From Pseudomonadota bacterium (GTDB lineage: Bacteria > Pseudomonadota > Gammaproteobacteria > Burkholderiales > Burkholderiaceae), in assembly GCA_021783435.1 (NCBI GenBank), contig JAJXUC010000074.1, positions 1-18,560 of the forward strand: a stretch of 18,560 nt of DNA. The letters run 5' to 3'. This document shows, in pieces, positions 14,796 through 18,560 of this stretch (positions are counted from its first letter, which is position 1; each line of letters starts with the position of its first letter). The translations under genes were made by a program, and so were the position numbers. Below the pieces are notes generated by a model. That model had not been told where the DNA came from and ran no database searches. It saw only the letters and a program-made list of their open reading frames with translations.

Positions 14796-15962
14796 TTAGG
14801 TACAAGCGGCGCGGCGCGCGCGCACCGACTGCGCCAGATCGCGCAGCAGCGGCAAGGTGTCGTCCCAACCCAGGCAGGCGTCGGTGATCGACACGCCGGG
14901 CTGCAGGGGCTGGCCGGGGCGCAGGTCCTGCCGGCCCTCGCGCAGATGGCTCTCGATCATCACCCCCGAGATGCGCCGCTCCCCCGCCGCCACGCGCGCG
15001 GCGATGTCCCGCGCCACGTCCATCTGCCGGCGCGGCTGCTTGGCCGAGTTGGCGTGCGAGCAGTCGATCATCACCTGCTCGCGCAAACCCGCCTTGCGCA
15101 GCACGGCACAAGCGGCGTCCACCGCCTGGGCGTCGTAGTTCGGCGCCTTGCCGCCGCGCAGGATCACGTGACAGTCCGCGTTGCCGCGGGTTTCGAAAAT
15201 GGCCGCCACGCCCATCTTGGTCATGCCCATGAAGGCATGCGGCGAGCCGGCGGCGACCACCGCGTCGGCTGCCACCTGCACGCCCCCGTCGGTGCCATTC
15301 TTGAACCCGACCGGGCACGACAGGCCCGAAGCCAGCTGGCGGTGGCTCTGGCTCTCGGTCGTGCGCGCGCCGATCGCGCCCCAGGCCACGAGGTCGGCCA
15401 GGTACTGCGGCGACAGCAGATCCAGGTATTCCGTTCCCGCCGGCAGGCCCAGCGCGGAAATGTCCAGCAGCAGCTGGCGCGCGCGGCGCAAACCCTCGTT
15501 GATATGGAAGCTGCCGTCCAGGTGCGGGTCGTTGATATAGCCCTTCCAGCCCACCGTGGTGCGGGGCTTCTCGAAGTACACCCGCATCACCACCACCAGC
15601 GCGTCGGCCAGTTCCCGTGCGGCGTCCGCCAGCAGGCGGGCGTACTGCATGGCCTGGTCGTGGTCGTGGATGGAACAGGGCCCGACCACCGCGATGAGCC
15701 GGTCGTCGCGCCCGTGCAGCACCGCGGCGACCTCATCGCGCCCGCGCTCGACCACCGCCTCGACCTGTGTCGTGACCGGCAACTCCTCCAGCAGCACCGC
15801 CGGCGCGACCAGCGCGCGTACCGCCTTGATGCGGGTGTCGTCGATGCGGGTGGTGTCGGGCGTGGCGTCGGCGATGCCGGCTTCGCGGTCGTGGGCGGGG
15901 TCGTCGATACGGGGCATGAGGGGATGGTCGGTTGATGATCCGTCTGCGCAGGCGCAAGCCAT
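14796..15962 (-). CDS. aroG: Class I 3-deoxy-D-arabino-heptulosonate 7-phosphate (DAHP) synthase
   Basis: A 388-residue enzyme condensing phosphoenolpyruvate and erythrose 4-phosphate, the first step to aromatic amino acids and to chorismate for folate. All metal ligands of the AroFGH type are present: Cys96 in GPCSIHD, His in DCSHANSAK, Glu in GVMIESHL, and Asp in SITDACLGW. Also visible are MRVYFEKPRTTVGWKG and GFKNGTDG. Which amino acid inhibits it (Phe, Tyr or Trp) cannot be safely read; aroG is used as the general name. The ATG at 15962 has a CAGG 7 bases upstream; a second ATG at 15917 would give a 373-residue protein closer to the E. coli length. A strong hairpin lies in the region upstream (16032-16062). 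It appears to be the first gene of the aroG-nudB-phosphoesterase(-clsB) operon. Confidence 0.93.
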   Translation of the reverse strand: MACACADGSSTDHPLMPRIDDPAHDREAGIADATPDTTRIDDTRIKAVRALVAPAVLLEELPVTTQVEAVVERGRDEVAAVLHGRDDRLIAVVGPCSIHDHDQAMQYARLLADAARELADALVVVMRVYFEKPRTTVGWKGYINDPHLDGSFHINEGLRRARQLLLDISALGLPAGTEYLDLLSPQYLADLVAWGAIGARTTESQSHRQLASGLSCPVGFKNGTDGGVQVAADAVVAAGSPHAFMGMTKMGVAAIFETRGNADCHVILRGGKAPNYDAQAVDAACAVLRKAGLREQVMIDCSHANSAKQPRRQMDVARDIAARVAAGERRISGVMIESHLREGRQDLRPGQPLQPGVSITDACLGWDDTLPLLRDLAQSVRARRAACT

Positions 15963-16031
15963 ACGCAGGCCTGCCGCAAGGCCGCTGCGGCCTCAACATT
16001 TGAAATGGTAGGCCGGAAACCCGGTTTGCGA

Positions 16032-16062
16032 TCTGCGGCAAGGCAGAAAGCCTCGCCGCAGA
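16032..16062 (-). other. Strong stem-loop between the symporter gene and aroG
   Basis: Arms TCTGCGGCAAGGC (16032-16044) and GCCTCGCCGCAGA (16050-16062) form a 13-base-pair stem around a 5-base loop. The single mismatch becomes a G-U pair only in minus-strand RNA, which suggests that strand is the one that matters. There is no T run after it, so it is not a standard intrinsic terminator. It could be a weak or Rho-assisted end for the symporter transcript or a structure in the aroG leader. Confidence 0.5.
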
Positions 16063-16124
16063 CCTCCGCCTTGCATCCATCCCCGCCGGGGGCAACGCCG
16101 GTGCAGAAATGGCGTGAACAGGCC

Positions 16125-17603
16125 CTAATGCGAAGCCGGTTCGCCGTGGGCCGGCGCCGAAGTTGTCCGTAGCGTCAACAAACTCACCACGGCCAGCACC
16201 AGGACATTGCATCCCAGCGCCACGATGCCCACGTTGAGGTCTGCCCACGCGCCATGGAGAAAAGGCATGAGCTTAGCCAGCGAGCTGTGGCTCAGGCTCA
16301 CTACGGCAACCGTGGCCACGCCGGCGGCAATCCCGGCGAAGGCGCCCGCAGGGGTGACCGGATTGCGCGGCAGCAGGCTCATCAGCAGGGCGGGAAAAAG
16401 CTGGGTGACGAAGCTGTACCCCATCAGCAGCAGGGCCACGATGGTTTCCCCACCACGCAGGGTGAAACCCACCGCCACCAGCGCCACCAGCGGCACCAGT
16501 CCCTTGGCCATACGGGTCACCTCGGCATCCTGTGCGTCCCGGCTCGCAAGCCGGTACAGGTTGTGCGACAGCAGCGTGGCGGCATTCATCATGATCAGCG
16601 AACCGGGCACCAGGGCCGTGAGTATGCCGATCCCGCCGATGATCCCCACCACGGCTGGAGAGAAGGTGGCCGTGGCGATGTGGAACAGCGCAAGATCGAT
16701 GTCCGCCCCCTTCAACCCCGGCACCTTGAGGATGGCCGCAAACCCCACGAAATAGACGAACAGCAGCACGAACTGGTAGAGCGGAAGCACCACCGCGTTC
16801 TTGCGCAGCGTGCGTTCGCTGCGCGCGGTATACGACGCCGCGAAGGAATGCGGCCACATGAAGAAACCCAGCGCCGTGAGCAGCACGGTCGAAATGAACC
16901 ACGACACGCTCTGCCCATGTTCCGGCAGGGCGAGAAAGCCGGGCTTGGCGGCGGCGATGGCGCGGAACATCGGCTCGATGCCGCCGTAGTCGCGCCAGGG
17001 GAGATCAAGGCCCAGGAAGATCACCACGGCGAGAATGCCGATGTCCTTGACCACCGAGGTCCAGGCCGAGCCGCGCACGCCCGAGACCATGACGTAAATC
17101 GTCACCACCAGCGCACCGATCCAGATCGCCACTGCGTTGCCGATCGCGCCATAGCTCGCCGCATGCACGATGATGCCCAGGCCCTTGAACTGCAGCACGA
17201 GGTAGGGGACGAGGGCGACGATGTCCACCAGCGAAACCAGCACCCCGAGCGCCGGACTGGCGTACTTGCGGGCGAAAAAGTCCGGCTGGCTGATCAAACC
17301 GTGCTGGCGCGCGTAGCGCCACACCGGCGGCAGGATGAAATACGACAACGTGTAGGCAATGCCGCCATAGGCCAGGATGTAGAAGGCCGGCCCGCCCAGG
17401 CCGTAGGCGAAGCCCGAGGCGCCAAGAAAGGTGAAGGTGGTGTAGATCTCGCCTGCCAGCAGCAGGAATACGAACACCGCGCCGAAGCCACGCCCCGCCA
17501 CCGTCCACTGATCGAGCACCATCTGCCGCCCGCCCCGGGCAAGCACGCCGAGTACCAGTGCCAGCAAAACGGCCAGGGCCATGAACAGCCATGCGATGTT
17601 CAT
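16125..17603 (-). CDS. mctP: Sodium:solute symporter, monocarboxylate permease type
   Basis: A 492-residue SSS-family transporter with about 13 membrane segments, the usual fold of this family (LeuT-like). Typical segments are WTVAGRGFGAVFVFLLLAGE near the start, YTTFTFLGASGFAYGLGGPA, FFMWPHSFAASYTARSERTL and GIGILTALVPGSLIMMNAATL. It should bring in a small organic acid (lactate, pyruvate, acetate or similar) with sodium or protons. The MctP subtype is inferred mainly from the small DUF3311 protein encoded just upstream, a well-known pairing, and from the overall sequence style; the substrate is not certain. The ATG at 17603 overlaps the DUF3311 stop by 4 bases (ATGA), so translation is coupled. 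It is followed, after 162 bases, by aroG. Confidence 0.87.
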   Translation of the reverse strand: MNIAWLFMALAVLLALVLGVLARGGRQMVLDQWTVAGRGFGAVFVFLLLAGEIYTTFTFLGASGFAYGLGGPAFYILAYGGIAYTLSYFILPPVWRYARQHGLISQPDFFARKYASPALGVLVSLVDIVALVPYLVLQFKGLGIIVHAASYGAIGNAVAIWIGALVVTIYVMVSGVRGSAWTSVVKDIGILAVVIFLGLDLPWRDYGGIEPMFRAIAAAKPGFLALPEHGQSVSWFISTVLLTALGFFMWPHSFAASYTARSERTLRKNAVVLPLYQFVLLFVYFVGFAAILKVPGLKGADIDLALFHIATATFSPAVVGIIGGIGILTALVPGSLIMMNAATLLSHNLYRLASRDAQDAEVTRMAKGLVPLVALVAVGFTLRGGETIVALLLMGYSFVTQLFPALLMSLLPRNPVTPAGAFAGIAAGVATVAVVSLSHSSLAKLMPFLHGAWADLNVGIVALGCNVLVLAVVSLLTLRTTSAPAHGEPASH

Positions 17604-17812
17604 GTGGCAGCCTCGTCATCGGCCGGTTCCCGGTTGGCAGGGTCCAGGAAATACACCAGGGCCATGACGGGCGTGGTGAGCAGGAGCCAGACCGAGATCC
17701 ACCCCAGAATGAAAGGCATGCCAAGGATGAAGGGATGCACGTCGTTGTGCAGCAGCGGCCCGAGCAAAGAGCCGACTGGGGGGATCAAAGCCAGATACCG
17801 AACGGACTTCAT
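17600..17812 (-). CDS. DUF3311 small membrane protein, partner of the symporter
   Basis: A 70-residue protein with two membrane segments (about 3-20 and 28-52) and a cytoplasmic acidic tail. LIPPVGSLLGPLLHNDVHPF with ILGMPFILGWISVW is the DUF3311 pattern. Members are usually encoded directly before SSS-family permeases and are thought to help or regulate them; the mechanism is unknown. The ATG at 17812 is preferred to one at 17857 because the hydrophobic region starts there and GGGAG lies 7 bases upstream. The end overlaps the symporter start by 4 bases. The upstream region carries palindromes that may control both genes. Confidence 0.85.
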   Translation of the reverse strand: MKSVRYLALIPPVGSLLGPLLHNDVHPFILGMPFILGWISVWLLLTTPVMALVYFLDPANREPADDEAAT

Positions 17813-17849
17813 CGCGCGTCTCCCGGGGGCTTGGCGATGCGTCCAGCGT

Positions 17850-17878
17850 AAACGCATCCGTCAAGACGGGATGCGTTT
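17850..17878 (-). promoter_or_regulatory. Long inverted repeat upstream of the DUF3311-symporter pair
   Basis: AAACGCAT (17850-17857) and ATGCGTTT (17871-17878) flank CCGTC-AA-GACGG plus one extra G, giving a 13-base-pair stem with a single bulge and a 2-base loop. It lies 38 bases before the start codon. It may be a leader hairpin or an operator; it has no proper T run for a terminator. Confidence 0.5.
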
Positions 17879-17891
17879 CGTTGCGTAAAAC

Positions 17892-17905
17892 ACGAAACAT
17901 TTCGT
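17892..17905. promoter_or_regulatory. Candidate operator ACGAAA-N2-TTTCGT upstream of DUF3311-symporter
   Basis: A perfect palindrome ACGAAACATTTCGT, with a third TTTCGT half-site at 17876-17881. It lies about 80-93 bases before the DUF3311 start, in the only AT-richer part of this gap. The regulator is unknown and no matching regulator gene is adjacent. Confidence 0.45.
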
Positions 17906-17980
17906 ACGAGCTTGGCGTGTGGAAACGCCAAGTCCCTATCGAGCGCAAAGCGGCATCGGCGACGCCCGGGGATACCGCGC

Positions 17981-18005
17981 AAAGAAAGGGGCACTCCTGT
18001 GCCCC
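17981..18005 (-). terminator. Intrinsic terminator of aspS
   Basis: Minus strand: stem GGGGCAC/GTGCCCC with a 4-base loop AGGA (17988-18005), followed by TTTCTTT (17987-17981), 22 bases after the aspS stop codon. It separates aspS from the DUF3311-symporter genes, which therefore need their own promoter. Confidence 0.88.
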
Positions 18006-18027
18006 CGGCTTCGCATCGGCGCGGAGG

Positions 18028-18560
18028 TCAGGTCGCCGGCTGCGCCTGCCGCAGGCGGATGTGCAGTTCGCGCAGCTGCTTCTCGTCCACCTCGCTGGGG
18101 GCGTTGGTCAGCAGGCACTGGGCACGCTGGGTCTTGGGGAAGGCGATGACGTCGCGGATGCTCTGGGCACCGGTCATCATGGTGACGATGCGGTCCAGGC
18201 CGAAAGCAATGCCGCCGTGGGGCGGGGCGCCGTATTGCAGCGCGTCGAGCAGGAAGCCGAACTTCGCCCGCGCTTCCTCGGGGCCGATGTTGAGCGCGGA
18301 GAAGACCTTGCTCTGCATCTCGGCGCGATGGATGCGCACCGAGCCGCCGCCGATTTCCCAGCCGTTGAGCACCATGTCGTAGGCCTTGGCCAGGCAGCGG
18401 CCGGGGTCCGTGGCGAGGTACTCGACATGCTCATCCTTCGGCGCGGTGAAGGGATGGTGGCAGGCCACCCAGCGCTGGGCGTCGTCGTCGAACTCGAACA
18501 TGGGGAAGTCCACCACCCACAGCGGCTTCCAGGCGTCCTCGAACAGGCCGCGGGCGCGGG
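18028..18560 (-). CDS. aspS: Aspartyl-tRNA synthetase, C-terminal part (5' end beyond the window)
   Basis: About 177 C-terminal residues of a bacterial-type AspRS, which charges tRNA with aspartate. The frame runs through the window edge ([20 protein letters not shown]). Features seen are [26 protein letters not shown] (class II active-site region) and class II motif 3 in [15 protein letters not shown]. The family's usual ending, [24 protein letters not shown], follows. The full protein should be about 590-600 residues. Whether it also charges tRNA-Asn cannot be told from this part. A strong intrinsic terminator follows. Confidence 0.96.
   Translation of the reverse strand, partial: RARGLFEDAWKPLWVVDFPMFEFDDDAQRWVACHHPFTAPKDEHVEYLATDPGRCLAKAYDMVLNGWEIGGGSVRIHRAEMQSKVFSALNIGPEEARAKFGFLLDALQYGAPPHGGIAFGLDRIVTMMTGAQSIRDVIAFPKTQRAQCLLTNAPSEVDEKQLRELHIRLRQAQPAT

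Noticed and set aside
16254..17888. Plus-strand open frame of 544 codons opposite the symporter
   Set aside because: It is a shadow of the minus-strand transporter gene; its His/Arg/Glu-rich composition is what antisense of a membrane protein gives.

Overview
The window is high-GC DNA with tightly packed genes. Its protein families and gene groupings (nudB, endonuclease/exonuclease/phosphatase gene and clsB in a row; a DUF3311-plus-monocarboxylate symporter pair; a QseE/QseG/QseF locus) point to a betaproteobacterium of the order Burkholderiales. A periplasmic rhodanese paired with a YeeE/YedE-type sulfur-compound transporter would fit a sulfur-metabolising genus such as Thiomonas. The genus is a guess that the sequence alone cannot prove.

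Left part (1-3717, plus strand): the 3' part of a type II NADH dehydrogenase gene, then a membrane-bound diguanylate cyclase (MASE1, two PAS domains, GGDEF).

Middle-left (3762-8250, minus strand): a QseE/QseF (GlrK/GlrR) two-component locus in the order sensor kinase, lipoprotein, sigma-54-dependent response regulator. It is followed by a small secreted protein of unknown function. The 319 bases between the regulator and the small gene hold what looks like a complete enhancer-dependent promoter: a -24/-12 element, two perfect IHF consensus matches, and three sites matching fully or in part the TGTC-N10-GACA motif known for GlrR/QseF. The small gene is therefore the probable direct output of the adjacent two-component system, and this is the most interesting item in the window. 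A GC-rich dispersed repeat lies between the kinase and lipoprotein genes and leaves the lipoprotein without an ATG start.

Middle (8347-11691, minus strand): rlmJ (23S rRNA adenine methyltransferase), a 340-base gap with a second GC-rich repeat, then an overlapping pair: an exported two-domain rhodanese and a YeeE/YedE-family membrane transporter, probably acting together on thiosulfate or a similar sulfur compound.

Right part (11852-18560, minus strand): in transcription order, the 3' end of aspS with a good intrinsic terminator; a DUF3311 protein overlapping a sodium:solute (monocarboxylate) symporter gene by 4 bases; then aroG (DAHP synthase), nudB (dihydroneopterin triphosphate pyrophosphatase) and an endonuclease/exonuclease/phosphatase-family gene packed with 1-2 base gaps; and finally clsB (cardiolipin synthase). 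No rRNA, tRNA, CRISPR array, transposase or phage gene was seen.
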